Positions 24,808-34,293 of a stretch of DNA of 64,000 bases are shown piece by piece. Where the stretch lies: positions 1-64,000 of the forward strand of contig JBLIMR010000005.1 of NCBI GenBank assembly GCA_047638815.1, given 5' to 3'. Every line of letters begins with the position of its first letter. The stretch's first letter is position 1. This DNA comes from JAJRRH01 sp047638815. GTDB lineage: Bacteria > Bacteroidota > Bacteroidia > Flavobacteriales_D > JABDKJ01. The notes beneath the pieces are model-generated. The model saw only the letters and a list, made by a program, of their open reading frames with translations. It made no database searches and was not told where the DNA came from. The position numbers were made by a program, and so were the translations under genes.

Positions 24808-27147
24808 TTAAAATTTAAGATTTACCCCAAGAAGGAAATTTGTTCCAGCTTGAGGATAGTATCCAACATATCCTGGACCCCAATATCCATTCGACTCATA
24901 TTCCTCATCGAGGATATTATTAATCAATAGTGAGAGGCCGATAGTTTTAAAAGTATTCTTTGGCTTTATTTCATATTTAAAAAGTAAATCGTTGACGAAA
25001 TAACTTTCGAGTAGAGATAAGGGAGCTTCGACATTACCCATATACTGTTCACTTACAAATTTTGTCAGCAAATCAATATGAAATCCTTTGGAGCTTTGAT
25101 ATGAAACTCTATTACCACAAACCAATTCAGGGGAAAAACTTATTTTAGTATCCCCTAAATTTTCTACTACATTTTCACCATCCACATCAGTTTCAATGTT
25201 ATAATCTTTGTTCTCATTGCTACTAAATGTTACATTAGGCATAACCCTGAATCTATTGCTTATACGCAGATCCGCATCAAGCTCTAAGCCCATTCTAGTG
25301 CTCTTACCAACGTTGGTACGAATGGGAGCGAAATCCTCATCCAATTCTCCTGTCAACACCAGCTGATTGTTGTAATTCATTACATATATATTGGCATTCA
25401 TTTTAGAGTTTCCAAACACTCCTTTGTATCCCAATTCAAGATCTCCCAACTGTTCGGGCTCCGGGTTACCATTTTCATAATCGCTTCTACTTGGCTCCCT
25501 GTTCGCAATGGCATACGACACATAAAACAGATCATTATTCAACTTATATGAAAGACCAACCTTAGGGTTGAAGAAGTCAAATGAATCATCGACTTCTTTG
25601 GCAGAAACTCCATCTGCATTATACGTTACCGTTCTATATTGAAGGTCTGCAAATAATTGCATCTGAGAATTTAAATTATAGGTGTTTTTCAGGAACACAT
25701 TCAACTCATCCTTATTTCCAAAATTATCGTAGTACCTAGTTCTTGGAATACCATTGGAAGCAAACTTTGCCCAGATGACTTCTCCAAAATGATCTCCACG
25801 ATATTGATTGTAAGAAATCCCCAATGTAGACTCTAACTTTTCCTCGGTATAAGTCAAAGATGATATCGCTCCGTAAAAGTCATTATCTAGCCATTTTCTC
25901 CTTACCAGATCTGTTGTTTGAATTGTATCGTTACTAGAGATAATATCTTGCAAATCATAATCCGCTAACGGCTCATCTTCCTTGAATTGCTCATAGTATC
26001 CTCTACCCCAAGTGTAGTGACCCGTCAAATTAAAATTCAACTTATCATTCAACTTTTGACTTAAGATTAACTGATAATGATCTTGGCTATAATTGTCTAC
26101 TTGATTGTCATAAAAACGTTCAGTTCCATCCTCATCATAATATACTCCTGCCCAGTTGAACGTACGATCACTTTCTATGGTAAACTGATCGATTCCATCC
26201 CAAGATTGATAAGTTTCCTCAACTCCTCCAAAGGCTAAAGCTTTGATCAAAGTTTTGCCACTCATGTAAGAAAGTTGAGTGAAGTATGCACTTAAATCTG
26301 CACTTGCTCTGTCTACATATCCATCAGATTTTATTCTTGATAGTCGACCGATAAAATTGAATTTTTCATTGAGCAAACCGGTGTCAAAATTTACACTTGA
26401 TTTTCTCGTGTTGAATGACCCAAAGGAAGAATTAATTTCCAAGCCTCCAGTTTTAGAAACACCGTCAGTAACCAAACTAAGGTTGGCACCAAAAGCACCA
26501 GAACCATTTGTTGAAGAACCTACTCCTCTGACCAACTGAATGCTTTCAACTGAAGATGCAAAATCCGGTAGATCCACCCAAAACGTACCCTGACTTTCCG
26601 AATCATTGTAAGGTACACCATTGATTGTAACATTGACCCTTGTCGCATCGCTTCCACGAACTCTCATCCCAGTATAGCCAATACCTGTACCAGCATCCGA
26701 GGTGGTGACAACTGATGGCAAATAGTTTAGAAGAATTGGCAAATCTTGTCCCAGATTTCTTTCAGCAATTTCTTCTTTACTAACCTCTGAATATGACATT
26801 GGACTTAGCTCACTTTCTCTCAGTCCTCTAACAACAACCTCATCCATGATTGACGATATGGTAATCATGACTACATCAAGATTAGTGTCTTTTTTAATGT
26901 TCAATTTATAAATTTGAATTTCAAAAAGCTCGTTCCTAAATTCAATTCTTCTTAATCCCTCTTCAACGGTGATCGAGTAATTTCCATCTGAATCTGGATA
27001 ATAAACTGTAGTTCCTTCGTCAATTTTTATCGATGTCTCGTGAATTGGCAAATCTTCCGAAGATTCTATTTTACCCGAAATTGAAAACTGTGCATGAACA
27101 TCAATTGATGAAAACATCAAGAAGATTATCGTAAAATATTTAAGCAT
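24808..27147 (-). CDS. TonB-dependent receptor, probable thiamin-type transporter under TPP riboswitch control
   Basis: A 779-residue outer-membrane receptor: signal peptide (1-19), a short CarboxypepD_reg-like domain (about 20-95), a plug (about 105-225) with NYLPSVVTTSDAGTGIGYTG, MRVRGSDATRVNVTINGVPYND and GSSTNGSGAFGANLSL, then a barrel ending in GTNFLLGVNLKF. Orthologues with this plug pattern are common in Bacteroidota. The decisive evidence for a role is the TPP riboswitch in its leader, which points to uptake of thiamin or a precursor across the outer membrane, powered by TonB-ExbBD. The inner-membrane partner is not within the window. Its 3' end faces the GGGPS gene. Confidence 0.9.
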   Translation of the reverse strand: MLKYFTIIFLMFSSIDVHAQFSISGKIESSEDLPIHETSIKIDEGTTVYYPDSDGNYSITVEEGLRRIEFRNELFEIQIYKLNIKKDTNLDVVMITISSIMDEVVVRGLRESELSPMSYSEVSKEEIAERNLGQDLPILLNYLPSVVTTSDAGTGIGYTGMRVRGSDATRVNVTINGVPYNDSESQGTFWVDLPDFASSVESIQLVRGVGSSTNGSGAFGANLSLVTDGVSKTGGLEINSSFGSFNTRKSSVNFDTGLLNEKFNFIGRLSRIKSDGYVDRASADLSAYFTQLSYMSGKTLIKALAFGGVEETYQSWDGIDQFTIESDRTFNWAGVYYDEDGTERFYDNQVDNYSQDHYQLILSQKLNDKLNFNLTGHYTWGRGYYEQFKEDEPLADYDLQDIISSNDTIQTTDLVRRKWLDNDFYGAISSLTYTEEKLESTLGISYNQYRGDHFGEVIWAKFASNGIPRTRYYDNFGNKDELNVFLKNTYNLNSQMQLFADLQYRTVTYNADGVSAKEVDDSFDFFNPKVGLSYKLNNDLFYVSYAIANREPSRSDYENGNPEPEQLGDLELGYKGVFGNSKMNANIYVMNYNNQLVLTGELDEDFAPIRTNVGKSTRMGLELDADLRISNRFRVMPNVTFSSNENKDYNIETDVDGENVVENLGDTKISFSPELVCGNRVSYQSSKGFHIDLLTKFVSEQYMGNVEAPLSLLESYFVNDLLFKYEIKPKNTFKTIGLSLLINNILDEEYESNGYWGPGYVGYYPQAGTNFLLGVNLKF

Positions 27148-27157
27148 AACAAAAGTT

Positions 27158-27172
27158 TAGCGGGGCGCGCTA
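27158..27172 (-). promoter_or_regulatory. Small hairpin between riboswitch and start codon (possible expression platform)
   Basis: TAGCG / CGCTA with a GC-rich five-base loop lies just 11 bases before the ATG of the TonB receptor gene and begins right after the riboswitch 3' end. It has no T tract, so translational control rather than termination is more likely. Confidence 0.4.
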
Positions 27173-27174
27173 CA

Positions 27175-27250
27175 AATCTCCCTTTCAAGCATTATCTCGA
27201 CAGGTTCAATGGGTTTGATCTCAGCCCTTATATTTAAGGCACCCCTAATT
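27175..27250 (-). ncRNA. TPP (THI-box) riboswitch
   Basis: The minus strand carries the conserved aptamer elements in order: AGGGGTGCC, GGGCTGAGATC, AACCC, TGAACCTG and, after a short stem, GATAATGC followed by GAAAGGGAGA. These are the core thiamin-pyrophosphate-binding segments (pyrimidine-sensing CUGAGA and the pyrophosphate-sensing helix). It sits about 30 bases ahead of the TonB receptor gene, the only gene it could control, and would turn it off when TPP is plentiful. Confidence 0.93.
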
Positions 27251-27354
27251 ATTCAATGGCAAAGATATATCATTATTACAGAAATTAGAGATCTACGAAA
27301 ACTAAATGTCACAAACTACTCACATTCCGCTTGATAAATTGTAAAAAACTATTT

Positions 27355-28311
27355 CTAAGAATTGGCCAATCGTCTTTCAGCCAATTTCATATCACGATTC
27401 AATTGTAGCTTCAAGTCATCTAAAGAATTAAATTTTATCTCATCTCGTAACTTAGAGTTAATCTCAATTATTACTTTTTCTCCATAAATCTGTTTGTCAA
27501 AATTGAACAGATTTACTTCTATGGATTTCTTAGAAACCGAATCATTAACAGTAGGTTTAAATCCTACATTTAGCATACCTTGATACCACAGACCCTTAAC
27601 CTGGGCCCTTACAGCAAAGACTCCGGTGTCTGGAATTATTTTGTCAGGAGACACCAAAAGATTGGCAGTAGGAAACCCCAACTCTCTACCTCTTTGATCA
27701 CCAGAGACGACAGTCCCAGAAAATGTAAATTCATGCCCCAGATATTTCCTTGCAGTTGGTATATCGCCTGCTTTTATTGCATGCCTTATTTTAGTTGAGC
27801 TGACATTAATATCTTCAATGGTTTTTACTGAAATTTCCTCAACATTATAGTCGTAAAGGCTAGATAAATCTTTAATTAGCTTGAAGTCACCTTCTCTATT
27901 CTTACCATAGTGATGGTCATAACCAACAACAACATAATTTGCATTGATAGCATTCACCAATATATCCCTTATGTATAGTTTGGGTTGCATTTTAGCGAAA
28001 TCTTCGGTGAAAGGGTGTATTATAAGATGTTCCAATCCTGCCGCTTCGAGTAAAGCGATTTTTTCATCCAGAATCGTAAGAAGTTCCATGGACCGAAAAG
28101 GTGATAGAACTTGTCTTGGATGAGGAGAAAATGTAAGTAAGACAGAGGATCCTCCAATATCTTTGGCGATTTCATTGATACGATCGATAATTTTTTGATG
28201 TCCAATATGAACACCATCAAAAGTACCGATGGTTAATACCGGTTTTTCAATTTCACCAAACTCTGCTAATCCTTGATAAATTTTCAAATTTAGATCTGAT
28301 TTTTGATGCAA
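27355..28311 (-). CDS. ribF: Bifunctional riboflavin kinase / FAD synthetase
   Basis: A 318-residue cytosolic enzyme that phosphorylates riboflavin to FMN and adenylates FMN to FAD. The N-terminal adenylyltransferase domain has TIGTFDGVHIGHQKII and ISVKTIEDINVSSTKIR (the nucleotidyltransferase HxGH and S/T-x-x-I/VR motifs); the C-terminal kinase domain (about residue 185 on) has SGDQRGRELGFPTANL and the LRDEIKF-SLDDLKLQ end. Length and order match standard RibF. It lies downstream of two tRNA genes, separated by a terminator, so it should have its own promoter in 28312-28374. Confidence 0.96.
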   Translation of the reverse strand: MHQKSDLNLKIYQGLAEFGEIEKPVLTIGTFDGVHIGHQKIIDRINEIAKDIGGSSVLLTFSPHPRQVLSPFRSMELLTILDEKIALLEAAGLEHLIIHPFTEDFAKMQPKLYIRDILVNAINANYVVVGYDHHYGKNREGDFKLIKDLSSLYDYNVEEISVKTIEDINVSSTKIRHAIKAGDIPTARKYLGHEFTFSGTVVSGDQRGRELGFPTANLLVSPDKIIPDTGVFAVRAQVKGLWYQGMLNVGFKPTVNDSVSKKSIEVNLFNFDKQIYGEKVIIEINSKLRDEIKFNSLDDLKLQLNRDMKLAERRLANS

Positions 28312-28374
28312 AACTAGTGATTATAAAGCGTGAACTATAATATTGGCGACAAACAATGCCTGATAATTGCTTAC

Positions 28375-28405
28375 AAAAAAGGTGAAGCAGTGCTTCACCT
28401 TTTTC
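28375..28405 (-). terminator. Terminator after tRNA-Leu
   Basis: GGTGAAGC / GCTTCACC forms an eight-base-pair stem with a three-base loop, flanked by A and T runs on both sides, so it can act on either strand. It lies just after the tRNA-Leu 3' end. Confidence 0.8.
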
Positions 28406-28407
28406 AG

Positions 28408-28491
28408 TACCCGGGGCGGGACTTGAACCCGCACGTCCCAAAGGACACAGGATTTTAAGTCCTGCGTGTCTACCAATTCCACCACCCGGGC
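28408..28491 (-). tRNA. tRNA-Leu (anticodon UAA)
   Basis: On the minus strand the sequence starts GCCCGGGTGGTGGAATTGG, pairs its first seven bases with the 3' CCCGGGT, and has the anticodon stem GCAGGACTTAAAATCCTG with anticodon TAA, the long variable arm of a class II tRNA and the T arm GCGGGTTCAAGTCCCGC. CCA is not encoded. Confidence 0.95.
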
Positions 28492-28501
28492 AGACCATAA
28501 G

Positions 28502-28523
28502 AAAAAAGGCGTAAACCGCCTTT
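28502..28523 (-). terminator. Terminator-like hairpin between the two tRNA genes
   Basis: AAAGGCG / CGCCTTT with a five-base loop is followed on the minus strand by TTT (six T in all). It lies between tRNA-Gly and tRNA-Leu and could end most transcripts from the tRNA-Gly promoter or act as a processing site. Confidence 0.65.
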
Positions 28524-28532
28524 AATCATTGG

Positions 28533-28605
<73 letters not shown>

Positions 28606-28626
28606 TTGTCCCCTAAAAAGGGATGG

Positions 28627-28656
28627 CAAATGTATATAATTTTTTAGTTTCTCAAA
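28627..28656 (-). promoter_or_regulatory. Promoter of the tRNA-Gly/tRNA-Leu unit
   Basis: On the minus strand TTTG (28656-28653), 18 bases of spacer and TACATTTG (28634-28627) match both Bacteroidota primary-sigma elements. It lies just upstream of tRNA-Gly. Confidence 0.65.
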
Positions 28657-28664
28657 ACTAAATT

Positions 28665-29912
28665 TCAATCATTTAAATTTAGGGCCAATTTCTGCATAAT
28701 AGCGCGGCTTGCGCCACTATTGTCCCTACAATAGTTCCCTGCCTTAATACCAGATTTTGCCCTAAGCTCATCATCATTGAGTAAAGACAGTAATGTTTTG
28801 TTGAATTCCGATGGATTTCTCACCTCATATGCCGCACCTTCTTTAATTAGTTCGACCGCCTCCCTGAAATTATGATATTTGGGTCCAAAAACAACCGGCT
28901 TTCCCCATACTGCAGCCTCAAGAGTATTGTGAATACCAGCGTTATATCCACCGCCTATTACAGAGATATCCGCATAAAAATAAATTTTCGATAAAAGGCC
29001 AATGCTGTCTACTATCAATAGCTGCAACTCAGAAACGTCAGACGAACCAATGTCACTTAATTTGCCACTGACTAATGGGCTATTTTCAACTAAAGAATCA
29101 ATTCTACTATGGTCAATCTCATGTGGCGCAATAATGTACTTAACGTCAATATCTAAATTTGCTTTGATGAAATTCAAGAGTAATTCTTCCTCCTTTGGCC
29201 AGGAACTACCTACAACAATCAATTTAGAATTGCTTTTAAAAAGCTGAATGTCCGCAAGAGGCATGAATTTATCTTTTAGTGCCAAAACTCTATCAAATCT
29301 GGTGTCTCCAGCTGTGATCACCTTATCATATCCAATTCCACGCAGCAATGAAGCCGAGCTGTCATTTTGAACAAAAATCTCCTCAAAACCGTTCAATCCC
29401 TTTCGGAATATGGCCCCATAGTTTTTGAAAAACACCTGTGACTCCCTGAATATTCCACTGACCAAATAGTGGGCAATATCCTTTTCTCGAAGGACGGAGA
29501 GATGATTCAGCCAAAACTCGTACTTTACAATTATGGCCATTTCTGGCTTGAGTATCGATATGAAATTCAAGGCATTAGCTCTAGTGTCCAGTGGCAGATA
29601 GCAGATATAATCAGCTTTATCGTAGTTTTTACGGATTTCAAAACCACTGGGAGAAAAAAAAGTGAGAACAATACTATAACCCTTGTGATTGGCCTTAATA
29701 TCCTCAATAATCGGTCTACCTTGTTCAAATTCACCAAGTGAAGCTGCATGCACCCATACTATAGGCTTCACATTATTCGCAACAAAATTCTCTAGCTCAT
29801 CCTTCCACCCTTTTCTACCTTCGATCCAAAGTTTGGCTTTAGGATTGAATAGGGAGGCTATTCCAATTACAAATCTATAGAAGATAATAGCAATATTATA
29901 GATGACACTCAT
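28665..29912 (-). CDS. waaA: 3-deoxy-D-manno-octulosonic acid (KDO) transferase
   Basis: A 415-residue GT30 enzyme that adds KDO to the lipid A precursor in LPS biosynthesis at the inner membrane. A hydrophobic N-terminal segment is followed by WIEGRKGWKDEL and WVHAASLGEFEQGRPIIE, the standard KdtA start, then VGSSWPKEEELL, IAPHEIDHSRI and the C-terminal nucleotide-sugar site VIGGGYNAGIHNTLEAAVWGKPVVFGPKYHNFREA. Length is typical. It begins seven bases after the stop of the upstream secreted-protein gene and is probably cotranscribed with it. Confidence 0.95.
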   Translation of the reverse strand: MSVIYNIAIIFYRFVIGIASLFNPKAKLWIEGRKGWKDELENFVANNVKPIVWVHAASLGEFEQGRPIIEDIKANHKGYSIVLTFFSPSGFEIRKNYDKADYICYLPLDTRANALNFISILKPEMAIIVKYEFWLNHLSVLREKDIAHYLVSGIFRESQVFFKNYGAIFRKGLNGFEEIFVQNDSSASLLRGIGYDKVITAGDTRFDRVLALKDKFMPLADIQLFKSNSKLIVVGSSWPKEEELLLNFIKANLDIDVKYIIAPHEIDHSRIDSLVENSPLVSGKLSDIGSSDVSELQLLIVDSIGLLSKIYFYADISVIGGGYNAGIHNTLEAAVWGKPVVFGPKYHNFREAVELIKEGAAYEVRNPSEFNKTLLSLLNDDELRAKSGIKAGNYCRDNSGASRAIMQKLALNLND

Positions 29913-29919
29913 ATGAGGG

Positions 29920-30684
29920 CTAGTTGTAGTATATTGCGTTTGGCGCAGGTTTGAAAATCAAAATAGACCAACTGGCCTTCAATCCAATTAAGAGGTCCAC
30001 TCGCTTTTGATCATCTTTTTTCCCTAGATCAAAATTAAAATCTCTTCTACTTTGTGTGAATCCCTCAATAACCTCAAAGCCTACAGTGAAGTTGATCCTT
30101 TTATTGTTAGATAAATGTCTGTATCCAACAAATTGCTGAAGCATCAAACCATTTGTTAATCTATCATATCCTTTCCTGAAATCTCCCTCCAAAACATTGA
30201 CCTCATTCTTCCTTGTTTCAAGCAAAATCTTATGTTGTAGTAATCCAACTCCAAGTTTTAAGTGAAGTCCTGAATTAGGATTAGGCCCAATTATTGGAAG
30301 TGTTTTAGCCATAGCTGCATTTATAAGAAATCCTCTCTGAAGCAACAATAGGTCTACGAATGCACCCTCATCATCGAGGATCTCCCCTGATGAAGTTCTA
30401 ATATCTATCGCAACAGGTATTTTCACCTTTTGACCAAAAATGAAACCACCTTCCAAACTATATGTCCAATTATTTTGATTTTTATATTCATAAGCGCCTC
30501 CTATGGAGCTACTATTACCAAAGCGATCTGCCAAATCACCACCAGGAATCTGAAATCCAGCATTTACTGACACTATGCCCATACTGATTATAGAATCTTT
30601 AATGCTTGACTGGGCGTTGACCGTTAATACAACAAACAATGCGATGAATAGAACGATGCTTTTGATGAAAATATTACACTTCAT
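29920..30684 (-). CDS. Exported beta-strand-rich protein, probable outer-membrane barrel
   Basis: A 254-residue protein with a signal peptide (about 1-24, ending VNAQ). The mature part shows alternating hydrophobic strands and turns, with GFQIPGGDLADRFGNSSSIGGAYEYK at the front, a conserved-looking start for a Bacteroidota family of small barrel proteins found upstream of waaA or other envelope genes. I cannot assign a function. Its position seven bases ahead of waaA suggests a link with LPS or envelope assembly, but that is only context. No unusual features were seen. Confidence 0.7.
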   Translation of the reverse strand: MKCNIFIKSIVLFIALFVVLTVNAQSSIKDSIISMGIVSVNAGFQIPGGDLADRFGNSSSIGGAYEYKNQNNWTYSLEGGFIFGQKVKIPVAIDIRTSSGEILDDEGAFVDLLLLQRGFLINAAMAKTLPIIGPNPNSGLHLKLGVGLLQHKILLETRKNEVNVLEGDFRKGYDRLTNGLMLQQFVGYRHLSNNKRINFTVGFEVIEGFTQSRRDFNFDLGKKDDQKRVDLLIGLKASWSILIFKPAPNAIYYN

Positions 30685-30802
30685 AAATCAATGATATCTG
30701 GGACAAATTTACGACAATAATGTACTTTTTCATCGTTGTCAATCAGCAAAATACATCTTAAAATTACGTTCTTACATTTTGTTGAAATATTGATTTCAAC
30801 TC

Positions 30803-30833
30803 TTTCCCCAGACTAGGATTATCCATATATTTG
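30803..30833 (+). promoter_or_regulatory. Promoter of the nucleotide-sugar operon
   Basis: TATATTTG at 30826-30833 matches TAnnTTTG exactly, with TTTC at 30803-30806 as a near-consensus -33 element 19 bases upstream. It is 22 bases before the first gene of the operon. Confidence 0.5.
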
Positions 30834-30855
30834 CATTCTTTTTTAAGAGGGTGAT

Positions 30856-31986
30856 ATGAAGAAAATACAAATGGTTGATCTAGGGACACAGTATCAGAGA
30901 ATTAAGTCTGATATTGACCGTGCAATAATTGATGTTGTTGAATCAACAGCATACATAAATGGTCCCGAGGTTCAAAAATTCAAGGAAAGCATCGCTACAT
31001 ATGTTGGAGTTAAGCACGCTATTCCATGTGCAAACGGAACGGACGCCTTACAAATCGCATTAATGGCTTTGGATCTTGAGCCTGGCGATGAAGTCATCAC
31101 AGTGGACTTCACATTTGCTGCAACAGCAGAAGTTATTGGTCTTTTGAGACTTACACCTGTTTTGGTGGATGTGAGAATGGATGATTTCAATATCGATCCA
31201 GAAAAAATCAGAGCCGCAATTACCCCAAGAACAAAAGCAATAATCCCGGTTCATCTCTTTGGTCAATGTGCTCCGATGGAAGAGATTATGGCTATTGCCG
31301 ATGAACATAACATTGTGGTCATCGAAGACAATGCACAGGCTATTGGTGCTGAATATACTTTTGCTGATGGCACAACAAAAAAAGCAGGTGCTATTGGTCA
31401 TATGTCTACTACCTCTTTCTTTCCTTCAAAAAATTTGGGTTGTTACGGGGATGGTGGTTGTATTTTCACAAATGATGAAGCATTAGGCACGAGAATCGCA
31501 GCAATTGTTAATCATGGGATGTACAAAAGATATTATCATGATGATATCGGTGTGAATTCGCGACTAGACTCAATTCAAGCAGCCGTGTTAAACATTAAGT
31601 TGAAGAGTCTAGATGATTACAACAAGGCAAGATATCAAGCTGCTCAATATTACAATGAAGCGTTCAGAGATCTGAACGAGATCATTACGCCTGGCTATAG
31701 TCCACAATCAAGCCATGTTCACCATCAATATACGCTAAGAGTAAATGGTATTGACAGAAATGCATTGGTCGAGTACTTAAAAAAGTTTGATATTCCTGCC
31801 ATGATTTATTATCCTGTGGCATTACACAATCAAAAAGCATACAAGAGCGACAAATTCAAAGAAGAAGATTACCCGATAACAAATGAATTGTGTAAAGTGG
31901 TTTTCTCACTACCGATGCATACAGAATTGGAGCAAGAACAACAGGATTTCATAATAGAAAAAGTAAAAGAATTTATACGAAAATGA
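30856..31986 (+). CDS. DegT/DnrJ/EryC1/StrS sugar aminotransferase (WbpE-like)
   Basis: A 376-residue PLP-dependent enzyme. It has the sugar-aminotransferase signature from IKSDIDRAIIDVVESTAYINGPEV through CANGTDALQIALMAL and VIEDNAQAIGAEY, and the PLP lysine K192 in SFFPSKNLGCYGDGG. Given the neighbouring WbpA-, WbpB- and WbpD-like genes, the most likely reaction is transamination of the 3-keto group of UDP-2-acetamido-3-keto-glucuronate to give the 3-amino sugar. It is the first gene of the operon, and its stop overlaps the start of the UDP-glucose dehydrogenase gene by four bases (ATGA). Confidence 0.88.
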   Translation: MKKIQMVDLGTQYQRIKSDIDRAIIDVVESTAYINGPEVQKFKESIATYVGVKHAIPCANGTDALQIALMALDLEPGDEVITVDFTFAATAEVIGLLRLTPVLVDVRMDDFNIDPEKIRAAITPRTKAIIPVHLFGQCAPMEEIMAIADEHNIVVIEDNAQAIGAEYTFADGTTKKAGAIGHMSTTSFFPSKNLGCYGDGGCIFTNDEALGTRIAAIVNHGMYKRYYHDDIGVNSRLDSIQAAVLNIKLKSLDDYNKARYQAAQYYNEAFRDLNEIITPGYSPQSSHVHHQYTLRVNGIDRNALVEYLKKFDIPAMIYYPVALHNQKAYKSDKFKEEDYPITNELCKVVFSLPMHTELEQEQQDFIIEKVKEFIRK

Positions 31987-33299
31987 AGATAGCAGTAGTA
32001 GGTACGGGTTACGTTGGTTTGGTGACTGGAACATGTTTTGCTGAAACAGGAAATGATGTTATTTGTGTTGACATTGATCAAGACAAAGTGGAATTGATGA
32101 AGAATGGAATAATTCCAATCTACGAGCCTCATTTGGATACCATTTTCAAAAGAAATATAAATGCAGGAAGATTAATATTTACCACTGATCTAAAGTCTGC
32201 TATAGATGTTTCAGATATAATATTCTTGGCATTACCTACCCCACCTGGCGAGGATGGATCGGCCGATTTATCTTACATTTTAGATGTAGCTGATCAGTTG
32301 GGTAAGATGATCACAGAGTATAAAGTCATTATTGACAAGAGTACAGTACCTGTAGGCACAGCAGATAAAGTTACAGCCGCAATCAGCAAGAACACTGAAA
32401 TTGATTTTGATGTGGTTTCGAATCCGGAGTTTCTTAGGGAAGGATTTGCTGTCGATGATTTCATGAAACCGGATCGAGTGGTAATAGGAACCGATTCCGA
32501 TCGGGCGAGAAAAGTTCTGGAAGATCTTTACAAGCCATTCGTTCGTCAAGGCAATCCTATAATTTTTATGGATGAAAAAAGTGCTGAGTTAACAAAATAC
32601 GCGGCAAATTCATTCCTTGCAACCAAGATTACATTTATGAATGAGATCGCTAATTTCTGTGAAATTGTTGGCGCAGATGTAGATATGGTTCGGAAAGGAA
32701 TTGGCACTGATTCTAGAATAGGAAATAGATTTTTATTTCCTGGCATAGGTTATGGTGGCAGTTGCTTCCCCAAGGATGTTCAGGCATTACAATTGTCAGG
32801 AAAACAACATGCTTTTAATTTCAGAATTTTAGATTCTGTTTTAAAGACAAATAACCAGCAAAGAGTAATATTGGTTGACAAAATTGAAAGTCACTTTGAC
32901 TATGATATTAAAGACAAGACTTTTGCAATTTGGGGGCTATCGTTTAAACCAGACACTGATGATATCAGAGAGGCTCCTGCATTGTACATCATAGATCTTT
33001 TACTAGACAAAGGTGCTGAAATTCAGGCATTTGATCCTGAAGCAATGAACAATGTGAAGAAGAAATATGGTGACAAAATATCACTTTATGAGAATCAATA
33101 TGATGTATTAGAAAATGCTGACGCTTTGGTTATCTGTACTGAATGGCAAGTCTTTAGAGCACCTGATTTCGGCAAAATGTCTGATCTCTTAAAAGAAAAG
33201 ATCATCTTTGATGGAAGAAATTTATTTGATCTAAAGACTATTGCAGAAAAAAACTTTGCCTATTACAGTATAGGTCGCAAAAACATTATTCAAAACTGA
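31983..33299 (+). CDS. ugd: UDP-glucose 6-dehydrogenase
   Basis: A 438-residue NAD-dependent enzyme that oxidises UDP-glucose twice to UDP-glucuronate. The Rossmann start GTGYVGLVTGTCFAE, PTPPGEDGSADLSYI, STVPVGTADK, NPEFLREGFAVDDF and the catalytic GYGGSCFPKD with Cys261 are all intact, and the C-terminal domain has the usual WGLSFKPDTDDIREAPA. The next gene encodes a UDP-glucuronate decarboxylase, so the pair should make UDP-xylose. It starts within the last codons of the aminotransferase gene. Confidence 0.94.
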   Translation: MKIAVVGTGYVGLVTGTCFAETGNDVICVDIDQDKVELMKNGIIPIYEPHLDTIFKRNINAGRLIFTTDLKSAIDVSDIIFLALPTPPGEDGSADLSYILDVADQLGKMITEYKVIIDKSTVPVGTADKVTAAISKNTEIDFDVVSNPEFLREGFAVDDFMKPDRVVIGTDSDRARKVLEDLYKPFVRQGNPIIFMDEKSAELTKYAANSFLATKITFMNEIANFCEIVGADVDMVRKGIGTDSRIGNRFLFPGIGYGGSCFPKDVQALQLSGKQHAFNFRILDSVLKTNNQQRVILVDKIESHFDYDIKDKTFAIWGLSFKPDTDDIREAPALYIIDLLLDKGAEIQAFDPEAMNNVKKKYGDKISLYENQYDVLENADALVICTEWQVFRAPDFGKMSDLLKEKIIFDGRNLFDLKTIAEKNFAYYSIGRKNIIQN

Positions 33300-33300
33300 T

Positions 33301-34293
33301 ATGGCTGGAAAAAGAGTATTAATAACTGGTGCGGCAGGATTTCTTGGCTCTCATTTGTGTGATCGTTTCATTAAAGATGGTCACCATGTAATGGGAATGG
33401 ACAATCTCATTACCGGTAACCTCGCCAATATTGAACATCTTTTTGCGAATGATAAATTTGAGTTCTATCATCATGACGTATCCAAATATGTCCATGTGCC
33501 TGGAGAACTAGATTATATTCTACATTTCGCATCCCCGGCAAGTCCAATAGATTATTTAAAAATCCCTATTCAAACTTTGAAAGTTGGATCATTAGGGACT
33601 CACAACTTATTGGGTTTAGCAAAAAACAAGAATGCACGAATGCTGATCGCCTCAACATCTGAAGTGTATGGTGATCCAGTTGTACATCCTCAAGTTGAAA
33701 GTTATTGGGGTAATGTAAATCCAGTAGGGCCGCGTGGCGTATATGATGAGGCCAAACGGTTCCAAGAAGCCATAACCATGGCTTACCACAGATATCATGG
33801 TTTAGAAACTCGGATAGTTCGTATATTCAATACATACGGCCCAAGAATGAGGCTAAATGATGGAAGGGTTCTACCCGCATTTATTGGTCAAGCATTGAGA
33901 GGAGAAGATTTGACGGTATTTGGCGATGGTTCTCAAACGCGCTCGTTCTGTTACGTTGATGATCTCGTTGAAGGTATTGTAAGACTGTTACTTAGTGAAT
34001 ATGCCGAGCCAGTAAACATTGGAAACTCGGATGAAATTACCATAGGTGATTTTGCTGAAGAAATTATAAAATTAACAGGTACGGATCAAAAGGTTATTTA
34101 TAAAGAATTGCCTAAAGATGATCCAACGAGAAGAAGACCAGATACTAGTCTTGCCAAGGAATTACTCGATTGGGAACCAAAGGTTCACAGGTCAGAAGGA
34201 TTGAAACTCACATATGAGTATTTTAAAAGTCTGGGTGAAGATGAGCTTTACAAAAAGGAGCATAATACCTTCGAGAAATACATCATTAAATAG
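33301..34293 (+). CDS. UDP-glucuronate decarboxylase (UDP-xylose synthase), SDR family
   Basis: A 330-residue extended short-chain dehydrogenase. GAAGFLGSHLC is the NAD-binding loop; STSEVYGDP, GPRGVYDEAKRFQEA with the catalytic Tyr148 and Lys152, and IFNTYGPRMRLNDGRV follow the pattern of Uxs enzymes, which convert UDP-glucuronate to UDP-xylose. The C-terminal GDGSQTRSFCYVDDLVEG is also typical. It starts two bases after the upstream dehydrogenase, and the product of that gene is its substrate. Confidence 0.93.
   Translation: MAGKRVLITGAAGFLGSHLCDRFIKDGHHVMGMDNLITGNLANIEHLFANDKFEFYHHDVSKYVHVPGELDYILHFASPASPIDYLKIPIQTLKVGSLGTHNLLGLAKNKNARMLIASTSEVYGDPVVHPQVESYWGNVNPVGPRGVYDEAKRFQEAITMAYHRYHGLETRIVRIFNTYGPRMRLNDGRVLPAFIGQALRGEDLTVFGDGSQTRSFCYVDDLVEGIVRLLLSEYAEPVNIGNSDEITIGDFAEEIIKLTGTDQKVIYKELPKDDPTRRRPDTSLAKELLDWEPKVHRSEGLKLTYEYFKSLGEDELYKKEHNTFEKYIIK

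Noticed and set aside
31060..31401. 113-residue cysteine-rich minus-strand frame opposite the aminotransferase
   Set aside because: Cysteine richness arises from the opposite-strand codon pattern; the aminotransferase on the plus strand is complete with its PLP lysine.
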